The notes under the pieces were generated by a model that did not search any database, was not told where the DNA came from, and saw only the letters and a program-made list of their open reading frames with translations. Below, one piece after another: positions 8,861 through 17,329 of a stretch of DNA of 64,000 nucleotides (the first letter of the stretch is position 1; each line of letters starts with the position of its first letter). The position numbers were made by a program, and so were the translations under genes. The DNA lies in NCBI GenBank assembly GCA_963717725.1, contig CAVQWS010000025.1:1-64000 (forward strand). The letters are read 5' to 3'. This DNA is from AC-32 sp963717725. GTDB lineage: Bacteria; Actinomycetota; Thermoleophilia; Gaiellales; Gaiellaceae.

Positions 8861-9976
8861 CTAGCGGGTGCCCTCCGCCTTCTCCCACATCAGCGGCGCG
8901 CCCTCGCGCAGATAGCGCACGAGCGCGGCCATCGTGGCGGCCGTCATCAACAGGTAGTACCAGGCGATCCCGGCGCCCGGCACGCGGATCCGGAGCTTGC
9001 CCGCGGCCGCGAGCAGCAGCCAGAGCGCCTGCGCGGCCAGCGCGGCCTGGTAGATCCAGCCCTCGCCGACGAGCGCGATGCTGGTCGCCAGCAGGCCGAC
9101 GTGCAGGAAACCACTCGCGTAGCGCAGCACCCGGTGCGAGAGGAGCTCGAAGAGGTACATCGGCGGGACGCCGCGCAGCGGGCCCGCCTCGAACAGGTAC
9201 CGCCACGACCACGGCAGCATCCGCACCTTGCGCCGGAACTCGTCCTCGTTGTGGCGGGAGGGCTTCTCGAACGCCAGCGCCTCGGGCTCGTAGACCGCGC
9301 GGCGGCCCTTCTGCACCATCAGGTTCGGGAAGCCCTGGTCGTGCCCGAACGGCCATTCGACGTAGTCGGAGCGCCGCACCGCGTAGATGGCGCCGTTGCC
9401 CCCGGTGATCGAGCCGAGCGCGGACTCGCTCTCGCGCAGCCACATCTCGTAGCGCCAGTAGAGGCCCTCCTGGTTCGTGCCGTCGTCGCGCTGGAAGCGG
9501 ACCTGGCCGCAGACGTAGGCGACGTCCGGGTCGGCGAAGTTGCGCACGAGCTTGCGCAGCGCGTCTGGCGACCAGGTCGCGTTCGCGTCGCCGAAGGCGA
9601 GGATCTCGCTCTCGGTCTCGCGGACCGCGCGGTTCATCGTCGGCAGCTTCCCGCTCCGCTCGGCTTCGAGCAGGCGCACGCCGTCGTAGCCGCTGACGAT
9701 CTCGTGCGTGCGGTCGGTCGAGCCGTCGGAGGCGACGACGAGCTGGAGCTTGTCGGCCGGGTAGTCGAGCTCGAGCAGGTTCTCGACGCGGCGGCCGATC
9801 ACGTCCTCCTCGTCGTGGGCGGGGACGATCAGCGTCACAGTCGGCTCGATCTCCTCCTTGCGCACGGGCCGCTCGCGCACGCGCCGCAGCGCCGCCGCGG
9901 CGACGGGATAGCCGACGTGCGTCCAGGCCAGTCCGGCCGCGCTTGCCCAGAAGATCGCCTTCAAGATCACCGCCAC
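8861..9976 (-). CDS. GT2 glycosyltransferase with C-terminal membrane spans
   Basis: This 371-residue protein has an N-terminal hydrophobic segment and a GT-A domain (VTLIVPAHDEEDVIGRRV, VVASDGSTDRT, metal-binding FGDANATW). Conserved W/R residues in MLPWSWRYLFE follow, and then three C-terminal spans (about 270-355). The arrangement resembles processive or cellulose-synthase-like GT2 enzymes of exopolysaccharide clusters. It starts at GTG 9976, four bases after the FemAB-like gene. Sugar specificity cannot be read from the sequence. Confidence 0.85.
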   Translation of the reverse strand: MAVILKAIFWASAAGLAWTHVGYPVAAAALRRVRERPVRKEEIEPTVTLIVPAHDEEDVIGRRVENLLELDYPADKLQLVVASDGSTDRTHEIVSGYDGVRLLEAERSGKLPTMNRAVRETESEILAFGDANATWSPDALRKLVRNFADPDVAYVCGQVRFQRDDGTNQEGLYWRYEMWLRESESALGSITGGNGAIYAVRRSDYVEWPFGHDQGFPNLMVQKGRRAVYEPEALAFEKPSRHNEDEFRRKVRMLPWSWRYLFEAGPLRGVPPMYLFELLSHRVLRYASGFLHVGLLATSIALVGEGWIYQAALAAQALWLLLAAAGKLRIRVPGAGIAWYYLLMTAATMAALVRYLREGAPLMWEKAEGTR

Positions 9977-9980
9977 GAAG

Positions 9981-10898
9981 CTACCCGTTGGAGCGGCGAT
10001 AAGCAGGGAAGAAGCCCTCGTAGCCGCTCTCGCCGCCGCTCAGCTCACGGTAGGCGTCCTGGTCGTGAATCGCCTTGCCGACGGCCGCCTCGACCAGACC
10101 CTCTGGGTCGAAGCGCGCCTTGAAGTGATGCAGCGAGTCGGCCTTGCCGCCGAGGCCGCCGCCGAGGTGGAAGCGCTCGTAGCCGTTCGCCTGCGCCCAG
10201 CGGGCGGCCTCGAGCAGGACGAGCGTCGAGGAGCCGGTCTCGCGTCCCTTGTCGGTCGTGCCACTGAGGTGGTAGTGCAGCCACGGCTGGCTCGGCAGGC
10301 AGAGCGCGCTGGCGACCACCTCGCCGTCGATAGCGGCGTCGAAGCGGACGAGCGGCAGCTCGCCGAGGCGCTCCCAGTAGGCGGGCTCGAACAGGTAGAA
10401 GGGGTCGGCGTCGATCCGGCGCATCGTGTCCTCGTAGAGCGGCACGAACTCGCCCAGGCCGCCGTGCTGTTCCACACTCGCGCCGGCGTTCTCGGCCTTG
10501 CGCACCTTGTTGCGGTGCTTGAAGTGCAGGCCGGCGAGCAGGTCGCGCTCGGGTTCGACGCGCCAGGCAACGGTGGGCGCGAGCTGCTCGACGTGGATCG
10601 GGGCGCCCTGCTGGTTCTCCAGCAGCGGGTGAAAGCGGACGAAGGTCGAGACCACGCCGCGTTCGCGCGCCCACTCCTCGTACGGCTCCCAGAAGCCCGG
10701 ACCGGTCGGCCCGCCGTAGCCGTAGGGACTGACCACGTCACGCGGGCCGTCACGCTCGATCCCGGCGAAGAAGGCGCCGTCGTGCTCGAGCAGGAACGGC
10801 CGCCCGCCGTCCAGCAGCGCCGCGCTTTCGACGTAGGGCCGCCGGTAGTACGCGTCGAGCTCGAGCCCGTCCCACTCGGCGGGCGCGACCTCCCTCAC
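9981..10898 (-). CDS. FemAB/GNAT-fold aminoacyl (acyl) transferase-like protein
   Basis: This 305-residue protein matches the FemAB-like GNAT fold. An N-terminal half has VVSPYGYGGPTGPGF and FVRFHPLLENQ. A C-terminal half has FKHRNKVRKAENAG, VASALCLPSQPWLHYHLSGT and LVLLEAARWAQANGYERFHL. Relatives add amino acids from aminoacyl-tRNA to peptidoglycan precursors. Those found in exopolysaccharide loci are thought to attach amino-acid or acyl groups to sugars. GTG 10898 overlaps the priming transferase stop by four bases. With the ATP-grasp genes in this operon it suggests an amino-acid-decorated polymer, which is an inference. Confidence 0.75.
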   Translation of the reverse strand: MREVAPAEWDGLELDAYYRRPYVESAALLDGGRPFLLEHDGAFFAGIERDGPRDVVSPYGYGGPTGPGFWEPYEEWARERGVVSTFVRFHPLLENQQGAPIHVEQLAPTVAWRVEPERDLLAGLHFKHRNKVRKAENAGASVEQHGGLGEFVPLYEDTMRRIDADPFYLFEPAYWERLGELPLVRFDAAIDGEVVASALCLPSQPWLHYHLSGTTDKGRETGSSTLVLLEAARWAQANGYERFHLGGGLGGKADSLHHFKARFDPEGLVEAAVGKAIHDQDAYRELSGGESGYEGFFPAYRRSNG

Positions 10899-11527
10899 TC
10901 GCCGCTCCGCTTGGCGCGCTCGATGTTGAGCGTGTCCTCGACCGGCGCCGGCTCGGGACGGCCGAGCTGCGTGAAGGTCATCAGCACGATCCGCGCGTCG
11001 AGCCAGAGCGACCAGTTGTCGACGTACCAGGCGTCGAGCCGGAAGCGCTCCTCCCAGGGAATCTCGTCGCGGCCGAGCACCTGCGCCCAGCCGGTGATCC
11101 CGGGCTTGACGTCCAGGCGCCGCCGGTCGGCGGGCTCGTAGTTCGCGACCTGTTCGACGAGGTCCGGGCGCGGGCCGACGATGCTCATCTGTCCGCGCAG
11201 CACATTCCAGAGCTGCGGCAGCTCGTCGAGGCTCGTGCGCCGCAGGAAGCGGCCGCTGCGGGTGATCCGCGGGTCGTTCGGGAGCAGGCCGAAGGGATCG
11301 TCGCTGAGCTTCAGCTCCCGGCCGAGCTCGACGGCGTTCGGCACCATCGTGCGGAACTTCAGCATCGAGAACGGCTTCGCGCCCTTGCCCGCTCGGCGCT
11401 GGCGGAAGATCACCGGCCGGCCCGACTCGAGCACGATCCAGAGCGCGAGCCCGGCGAAGAGCGGCGAGAGCAGCACCAGCCCGAGGAATGACAGCAGCCG
11501 GTCGAGCATTTCCTTGACGACCCTCAT
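10895..11527 (-). CDS. Priming sugar-phosphate transferase (bacterial sugar transferase family)
   Basis: This 210-residue protein has one N-terminal hydrophobic hairpin (residues 8-32) and the catalytic core of the WcaJ/PglC-type family: PVIFRQRRAGKGAKPFSMLK, FRTM, RTSLDELPQLWNVLRG and SIVGPRP. These enzymes move a sugar phosphate onto undecaprenyl phosphate and so start a repeat unit. The length matches the minimal PglC-like form without the N-terminal five-helix part. The start overlaps the GT4 gene by ATGA. It is the most diagnostic gene for an undecaprenyl-linked polymer in this operon. Confidence 0.92.
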   Translation of the reverse strand: MRVVKEMLDRLLSFLGLVLLSPLFAGLALWIVLESGRPVIFRQRRAGKGAKPFSMLKFRTMVPNAVELGRELKLSDDPFGLLPNDPRITRSGRFLRRTSLDELPQLWNVLRGQMSIVGPRPDLVEQVANYEPADRRRLDVKPGITGWAQVLGRDEIPWEERFRLDAWYVDNWSLWLDARIVLMTFTQLGRPEPAPVEDTLNIERAKRSGE

Positions 11528-12615
11528 CCGGCCACCTCGCGGTAGACGGCCTCGTGCGCCGCGGCGGCCGCGTCCCAGGTCAGCGCCCGGCGAGCGGCTT
11601 CTGCTCCTTCAAAGGCGTTCGCCAGCTCGCCCTCTACGAGCAGCTCCCGCAGCGCGGCGGCGAAAGCCTGGGGATCCTCGGGCGGGACGACGCGGCCGGC
11701 GCGGAACTCTCGGATCGCGTCGGGGAGGCCGCCGACATCGGTCACCACCGCCGGCCGGCCGTGGCCGAGCGCGGTCGCGAGCACGCCGGAGCTGTCGATC
11801 TTGCGGTACGGCAAGGCCACGAGCGTAGCTTCGGACATCAGCAGCGGAACCGCCTCGTCGGGCAGGAAGCCGAGCCGCCACTCGACGCGGTCGGCGAGCC
11901 CGAGCCCGGCTGCTAGGCGCTGCAACGGCTCGACCGGGTCGAGCGGGTCGCCGACGACGACGAGGCGCGCGCCGGGAACCTCGGCCAACGCGCGCAGGAG
12001 CACGTCGAGGCCCTTGTACTCGCGGATCAGGCCGAAGAAAAGGATCGTCCGGCCGCTCGGCGGCGTTGGCTCGAGGCCGCTCTCGAAGACCGGATGCTGG
12101 ATGCGCACGAGCTTCTCGCGCGGGACGCCGGTCGCCGCCAGCTGCTCGACCGCGCGCTCCGACTGAACGATCACCCGCGCCGCCAGGGCCAGCGCCTCGC
12201 TCCAGGCGGCGGCGTTGCGCTCGCGCCGCGGGAGCACGTCGTGGGCCGTGAGCACGAACGGCGCCCGCAGGCGGCGTAGCCAATGCACGTCGTAGCGCGG
12301 GATCGCGAGCCACTGGACGTGCGCCACGTCCGGGTCGAGCTTCCGTACCCGCCGCAGCAGGCGCGCCGCGCTCGGCGCGTACTCGAGCCCCTTCAGCAGA
12401 AGCCGGACGCGTGAGCGAGGCGAGCGCCGGACGAGCCGCGACGAGACGGGCAGGAAGATCTCCTCGCGCCGGTAGCCCTCGGGCTCGGGCACGTCGCCGT
12501 GGGTGAAGGGCGCGGTCAGCAGCGTGATGTCGTGGCCGCGCCGGGCGAGCGCCGAGGCGAGCGCGTGGTCGTAGGGCACCGTGAAGCTTGGCGGGTCGAG
12601 CAGCGCGATCCGCAT
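11524..12615 (-). CDS. GT4 family glycosyltransferase
   Basis: This 363-residue GT-B fold protein starts at ATG 12615, which shares one base with the stop of the ATP-grasp gene (TGATG). The frame is open further upstream, but that region is the other gene. The N-terminal domain begins MRIALLDPPSFTVPYDHAL. The C-terminal nucleotide-sugar domain carries ILFFGLIREYKGLDVLLRAL, then SGVLATALGHGRPAVVTDVG. The donor-binding glutamate of the usual EX7E motif is not obvious. It is a cytoplasmic step in repeat-unit assembly. Confidence 0.85.
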   Translation of the reverse strand: MRIALLDPPSFTVPYDHALASALARRGHDITLLTAPFTHGDVPEPEGYRREEIFLPVSSRLVRRSPRSRVRLLLKGLEYAPSAARLLRRVRKLDPDVAHVQWLAIPRYDVHWLRRLRAPFVLTAHDVLPRRERNAAAWSEALALAARVIVQSERAVEQLAATGVPREKLVRIQHPVFESGLEPTPPSGRTILFFGLIREYKGLDVLLRALAEVPGARLVVVGDPLDPVEPLQRLAAGLGLADRVEWRLGFLPDEAVPLLMSEATLVALPYRKIDSSGVLATALGHGRPAVVTDVGGLPDAIREFRAGRVVPPEDPQAFAAALRELLVEGELANAFEGAEAARRALTWDAAAAAHEAVYREVAG

Positions 12616-13763
12616 CAGGTGATCTTCGAGCGCGCGTAGGCGGGCACGCCCAGCGCCGGCAGCGGGTCGTCCGCCGCGAACACGCCGCGCACCTTGTGCC
12701 GCTGGAGATACGGGCGCGCCCAGCCGGCGGGCGTCAGCTCGCGCCGCCTCGCCATCTGCAGCGAGACAGAGAGGTCCTTGGCGAAGAACGCCCACCAGAG
12801 CTCCTGCTGCAGGTCGACGGGCTCCGGCTCAGGCCTGCCGCAGAGATCGTCGTACGCGATCCGGGCGATGTCGAAGTGACGGGTCATCGCGACCCCGGCC
12901 CACATGGGCACGCGGGTGTTCACCTCGAGCAACTTGTAGTCGCCGTCACGCCGGTCGTAGGCGAACTCGACCTGAGCGAAGCCCTTGTAGCCGGCGCTCT
13001 CGAGCAGGCGCAGCCCGAGCTCGCGCACGCGTGGCCGCGGAGTCGTCCGGAAGACGGCGCTCGTCCCGAAGTGGAGCGGGCCCTGGCGCACCTTCACGCC
13101 GGTCGCCGTGGCCAGCGGGCGGCCGCTCCGGCCGAGGTAGGCGAACAGCGACCAGATCCCGTCCTCGGAGTCGGGCACGAGCTCCTGGACGACGGTGTCG
13201 AAACCGCGCTCCTTCGCCCGCTTCCACTGGGCGACCAGCTCGTCCGGCGTCTGCGCGACCAGCACCTTCTCGCCGAAGGAGCCGGCAAAGTGCTGGCCCT
13301 CGACCGGCTTGAGCAGAAACGGCGGCCGCAGGTCGAGCGAGCGCAGCGTGTCGATCGACTCCGCCGCAACGGTGCGCGGCGCGTCGACGCCGGCCCGCTC
13401 GGCTTCCTGCGGAAGTGTCGCCTTGTGCCGCAGGCGACGCGCGGCGTCGGGGTCGTCGGGCAGCGGCAGCTCGTACAGCTCGCCGACCTCGTCCCAGTGG
13501 CGCAGGACGAGCTCGACGTGGTCGTCGCGCTCGGGCAGCAGCACCGGCTTGACGTCGCCCTGCGCATGGGCTCGCAGGGCCTTCAGCACCGCCTCGTCGC
13601 CGTGGGCGCGCGAGACGTCGCGCAGGTAGCGCGAGCGCGCCCCGAACTCGTGCGGGTGCATCGTGATCCCCGTCACGGGCACGCCTCGGCGGCCGAGGCT
13701 GCGCGCGAACGAGAGCCCGGCCCAGAGCAGGCCGAGCACGACTGCGGGCCGCTCAGCCGGCAA
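12615..13763 (-). CDS. ATP-grasp ligase (first of several)
   Basis: This 382-residue protein has a Rossmann-like pre-ATP-grasp domain (VVLGLLWAGLSFARSLGRRG), a lysine-containing ATP-binding segment (PPFLLKPVEGQHF), VVQELVPDSEDGIWSLFAYL and the metal-binding end FAYDRRDGDYKLLEVNTRVP. Members join a carboxylate to an amine or thiol using ATP. In polysaccharide loci they are suspected to add amino acids to sugars. The TTG start at 13763 overlaps the downstream GT4 gene's stop region by 11 bases. Related copies lie at 19323-20408, 22273-23034 and 29440-30653. The substrate is unknown. Confidence 0.82.
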   Translation of the reverse strand: MPAERPAVVLGLLWAGLSFARSLGRRGVPVTGITMHPHEFGARSRYLRDVSRAHGDEAVLKALRAHAQGDVKPVLLPERDDHVELVLRHWDEVGELYELPLPDDPDAARRLRHKATLPQEAERAGVDAPRTVAAESIDTLRSLDLRPPFLLKPVEGQHFAGSFGEKVLVAQTPDELVAQWKRAKERGFDTVVQELVPDSEDGIWSLFAYLGRSGRPLATATGVKVRQGPLHFGTSAVFRTTPRPRVRELGLRLLESAGYKGFAQVEFAYDRRDGDYKLLEVNTRVPMWAGVAMTRHFDIARIAYDDLCGRPEPEPVDLQQELWWAFFAKDLSVSLQMARRRELTPAGWARPYLQRHKVRGVFAADDPLPALGVPAYARSKIT

Positions 13764-14763
13764 GCGCGTCCTCGTAGGCCTGGATCGTCAGGTCGGTGAC
13801 CGCCGGCCAGGTGAAGTGCTCGCGGATCCGCTCGCGGCCCGCCGCACCCATCCGGCCGCGCAGCTCGGCATCGCCGAGCAGGCGCTCGAGCGCAGCCCGC
13901 AGCGCGCCGACGTTGCGCGGCGGCACGAGCAGCCCGGTCTCGCCGTCGACGACCAGGTCGAGCAGCCCGCCGACCGCGCTAGCGACCACAGGCCGGCCGG
14001 CGGCCATCGCCTCCGCGCAGGCGACGCCGAAGCCCTCGCGGTGGGACGGCACCGCGACCACGGCCGCCCGCTCGTACAGCGGCGGCAGCTCGTGATGCGG
14101 CACGAACCCGAGCGCTCCGGGCACCTGCGCCCGCAGCGGCCCGTCGCCCGCGACCGTCAGTTTCATCCCCTCGGCGGCCTGCACCAGCTCGAGGATGCCC
14201 TTCTCCGGCGAGAGCCGTCCGACGTACAGCACCTCCGGCGGCTCGGCCGGCTCGCCCACCTGTTCGGGCAGCTCGACCGCGCTCGGGATCACGCGCACCT
14301 CGCGCGCGCCGAGCTCGCGGGCCGCCTCGGCGAGCGCGTTCGAGGCGCAGATCGTGAGCCGCGCCCGCGAGAGCACGCGGCGAGCGACGCCGCGCATCCG
14401 CCGCGCCAGCTCGACGTCGGTCCCCCAGAGCTGCACCACGAACGGCTTGCCCGTCGCCAGCGCGACCGCGCCCGAGGGCAGCCAGTGCGCGTGCACGAGG
14501 TCGGCGTCGCGCGACGCGCGGTGAGCCGCCTGCGCGAACGAGCCGAGCATCGCCGGCACGAGCGCCGCCTTCCACGGCGAGCGCTTGAGGTTGCCCATCA
14601 CGCCCGAGCCGTACGCGATCCCGAAGTGGCGGAACGACGCCGGCGAGACCACGTCGACCTCGACCCCGCGCTCGCGCAGCTGCTCGACCGCGTCGGCGAC
14701 GAAGTTCCCGGCCGGGTCGCCCTCGTAGCGCGGGTACGAGGTCGTCAGCACGACGACCTTCAT
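13753..14763 (-). CDS. GT4 family glycosyltransferase
   Basis: This 336-residue protein starts at ATG 14763, sharing a base with the stop of the polymerase-like gene. GT-B features are clear: MKVVVLTTSYPRYEGDPAGN at the start, HAHWLPSGAVALATGKPFVV, then VLYVGRLSPEKGILELVQAA and the EX7E-type motif in EGFGVACAEAMAAGRPVVAS. This is a retaining sugar transferase acting in the cytoplasm on lipid-linked intermediates. Donor and acceptor are unknown. Confidence 0.9.
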   Translation of the reverse strand: MKVVVLTTSYPRYEGDPAGNFVADAVEQLRERGVEVDVVSPASFRHFGIAYGSGVMGNLKRSPWKAALVPAMLGSFAQAAHRASRDADLVHAHWLPSGAVALATGKPFVVQLWGTDVELARRMRGVARRVLSRARLTICASNALAEAARELGAREVRVIPSAVELPEQVGEPAEPPEVLYVGRLSPEKGILELVQAAEGMKLTVAGDGPLRAQVPGALGFVPHHELPPLYERAAVVAVPSHREGFGVACAEAMAAGRPVVASAVGGLLDLVVDGETGLLVPPRNVGALRAALERLLGDAELRGRMGAAGRERIREHFTWPAVTDLTIQAYEDALAG

Positions 14764-16082
14764 CGCTGCGAGAAAACCGCAGGGGTCGCCAGCACGAGCA
14801 TCACGAAGACGTAGAAGTAGAGGAACGGAATCGTCAGGTAGAAGGCGTTCGAGGCCAGCGTCCCGACGAGCGCGGCGGTCATCCCCCACGCCAGCGGCCG
14901 CAGCCGCGCGGCCAGCGGATCGCCCGCCGCCGCGAGGGCCTGGCCGAGCCGCCGGGCCACGCTCAAGCGCACGAACAGCCACCAGAGGAAGACCGCGAAC
15001 AGCGCCGCCCCGACGAGCCCGCCCTCGACGATCAGCATCACGTAGTAGGAGTGCGGCCCCCAGTTCGTCTTGCCGGTGACGAACTCGTAGTAGACCGAGA
15101 AGTTGTTGAAGCCGAGCCCGAACAACGGGTGCTGGTGCAGCACTTGCGGGATGAAGTCGTAGACGCCGAGGTGCGCGCTGGTCGAGCTGCCGCCGGTCTG
15201 GATCCGCGAGCGGATCACGACGCTGAAGAAGTGCCGCCGGTGGTAGAGCTCGAACACGACCGGGATCGCAACCAGGCCGAGCGGCAGCAGCGCGAGCCGT
15301 GAGAAGAGCAGGCGCCGGTACGGGACGAGCAGCACGATCGTCCCGAAGATCAGGCCGAGCAGGCCGCTGCGCGAGAGCGTCGCCAGCTCGGCGAGGAGCA
15401 GGAAGCCGATCAGCACCGCGAGCGGCGTCCGCAGCCGGTGGCCGCGCTCGAGCCGCAGGTAGAGAGGCGAGAGGATCAGGATCGGCAGCAGCAGCTCGAT
15501 CGCCAGGTGGTTCGGATCGCCGGTGAGCGCGTTCGGCCGGTAGACGCTCGAGCCGTTGACCGCGCCGTAGATGTTGATCTGGCTCGCGCCGTGAGTAAGC
15601 GGTTCCAGCACGACCGAGTCGAGGTTGTGCCCGGCCTGCGCGGCGAGCAGCTGCAGGATCCCGTAGGCGCCGTTGAAGGCGATCCCGCCGAGGAACCAGG
15701 CAAGCGTGCGCCAGTAGAAGTCGAGCGGCTTCCGCGCCAGGTAGATGACGCCGACGATCAGGAAGCCGAAGTGCAGCAGCCACTTCGTCAGGCCCTTGAC
15801 GAACTGGTCGAGCGCCTGGCCGGTCTCGAGGTTGAAGAAGCCGATCAGGTAGACGAGCAGGAACGCCGCCAGGAAGGCGAGCAGCACCGCGGCCGTGCGC
15901 GGCGCCGGCCGGCCACCGCGGCCAAGCCGGTCGAGCCCGTAGAAGAGCAGGAAGCCGCCGGCGGTCAGGTCGGCCAGGAAGACCGAGCCCGCGGCGTTCC
16001 ACTGCACCTTGGCGAACGTGCACGTGAACACGGCCGCTAGGAAGAAGAACGGGACGAGCCTGCTCTCACGCTGGGCGGTCAC
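14760..16082 (-). CDS. O-antigen ligase / Wzy-like polymerase
   Basis: This is a polytopic protein of about 440 residues with 10 or more spans and a large periplasmic loop. That loop includes NALTGDPNHLAIELLLPILI and HQHPLFGLGFNNFSVYYEF, the signature region of the O-antigen ligase/polymerase family. GTG 16082 is preferred because it overlaps the previous stop (GTGA), like most genes here. It probably polymerises lipid-linked repeats outside the membrane, with the Wzz-like protein at the end of the operon setting length. A second member of the family lies at 37000-38541. Confidence 0.87.
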   Translation of the reverse strand: MTAQRESRLVPFFFLAAVFTCTFAKVQWNAAGSVFLADLTAGGFLLFYGLDRLGRGGRPAPRTAAVLLAFLAAFLLVYLIGFFNLETGQALDQFVKGLTKWLLHFGFLIVGVIYLARKPLDFYWRTLAWFLGGIAFNGAYGILQLLAAQAGHNLDSVVLEPLTHGASQINIYGAVNGSSVYRPNALTGDPNHLAIELLLPILILSPLYLRLERGHRLRTPLAVLIGFLLLAELATLSRSGLLGLIFGTIVLLVPYRRLLFSRLALLPLGLVAIPVVFELYHRRHFFSVVIRSRIQTGGSSTSAHLGVYDFIPQVLHQHPLFGLGFNNFSVYYEFVTGKTNWGPHSYYVMLIVEGGLVGAALFAVFLWWLFVRLSVARRLGQALAAAGDPLAARLRPLAWGMTAALVGTLASNAFYLTIPFLYFYVFVMLVLATPAVFSQR

Positions 16083-17329
16083 TCGAGGCTCCAGAGCAGC
16101 TCGGCCAGCTCCTCGACTCGGGTCGTGCGCGAGAGCTGCTTGCGCTGCTCGTCGCTCAGGTAGCCGTTCGCCAGCCGGCCGGCCTTCCACCGCGCATGCA
16201 GGCCGACGAGCGCCTCGCGCAGGCCGTCCTCGTCGTCGGGCGCGACAACGACGCCCGCACCGGTCTCCCGCACGAGCTGCGCCGCGACGCCGTCGGTCGG
16301 CACCGCGGCCAGGATCGGCCGCTCGGCCGCGAGGTACTCGAAGATCTTCCCGCTCGGCACGACCTTGCCCCGACCGGCGGCGTCGGGCAGCAAGAGCAGG
16401 TTCGCCTCCGAGTCGCGCTGCAGCTCAAGCGCGCGGCGGTGCGGCAGGTAGTCGAGCAACTCGAGCCGGTCGCCGAGATCGAGCTCCTGCACCCACTCGC
16501 GGTCGACCGAGCGGAAGTCGCCGACGAAGCGGGCGACCACGTCCTCGAGCCCGGAGGAGGCAAGTGCCGAGAGGAACGCGCGCGGATTGCGCTTGCCGAA
16601 GAAGCTGCCCGTGTGCGTGATCCGGAAGCGGTCAGCCGGGTGGTACTCGAGTCCGACGAAGTCGTCGAAGTCGCTCCCGTTCGGGATCACGCGCACCGGG
16701 CCTGCGGGGTCGTAGGCGCGGATCTCGTCCGCGATCGCGTCCGAGACGGCGACGATCCCGTCGGCCCTGTTGGCGACGAGGCGCACCACGCGCTCGAGCG
16801 CCTTCTCCTTCGCCTGGACGGACTTGCGCTCGAAGCGGCGGTCGGCGTTCTGGATGAGCGAGTCGCGCTGGTCTGCGACCCACGGGACGCCGGTCAGCCG
16901 TTTGACCGCAGCGCCGATCAGGTTCATGGAGAGCGGCGGGCTCGTCGTGATCACGGCGTCGATGCCTTCGCTCTTGACGAGGCGCACGGCAGCCGGGATC
17001 GCGGTCGGCGCCCAGGTGACGCTCGCGTCCGGGAGCAGCAGCCCCCGTCCCAGCACCCGCGCCTTGGCCAGCGCGAGGTCGAACCCTTCCAGCGTGCGCA
17101 GCTCTTCCGAGGGGAGCCGCGCCTTCGGCCCGAGATAGCGCGCGCGGTGGACGAAAGCCTGCGTCGGCGGCCGCAGCTCGTCGTCCCGGTGCAGCCACTT
17201 CGGGTCGTCAGGCGCGAGCACGTGCGTCTCGATCCCGAGCGCGGGCAGGTGCGTCGCCAGCTTCAGCGGGCGCTGGACGCCGCCACCGCCGGCGGGCGGG
17301 AAGTACATGGTGATGAGCAGGACTTTCAC
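16079..17329 (-). CDS. GT4 family glycosyltransferase (FemAB-independent, WbuB-like)
   Basis: This 416-residue protein starts at GTG 17329 (VKVLLITMYFPPAGGGGVQR), overlapping the stop of the large membrane gene by four bases. The GT-B fold is shown by WADQRDSLI, ADGIVAVSDAIADEI, VIPNGSDFDDF and the C-terminal KIFEYLAAERPILAAVP donor site. It resembles sugar transferases that act early on capsule and O-antigen repeats. The frame is open for several hundred codons upstream, but that is the opposite-phase shadow of the membrane gene. Confidence 0.88.
   Translation of the reverse strand: MKVLLITMYFPPAGGGGVQRPLKLATHLPALGIETHVLAPDDPKWLHRDDELRPPTQAFVHRARYLGPKARLPSEELRTLEGFDLALAKARVLGRGLLLPDASVTWAPTAIPAAVRLVKSEGIDAVITTSPPLSMNLIGAAVKRLTGVPWVADQRDSLIQNADRRFERKSVQAKEKALERVVRLVANRADGIVAVSDAIADEIRAYDPAGPVRVIPNGSDFDDFVGLEYHPADRFRITHTGSFFGKRNPRAFLSALASSGLEDVVARFVGDFRSVDREWVQELDLGDRLELLDYLPHRRALELQRDSEANLLLLPDAAGRGKVVPSGKIFEYLAAERPILAAVPTDGVAAQLVRETGAGVVVAPDDEDGLREALVGLHARWKAGRLANGYLSDEQRKQLSRTTRVEELAELLWSLE

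Noticed and set aside
4709..9408. Very long open frames on the plus strand opposite the polysaccharide genes
   Set aside because: They are antisense shadows of well-recognised minus-strand genes; high G+C removes stop codons, and the translations are low-complexity R/A/V/D-rich with no family motif.
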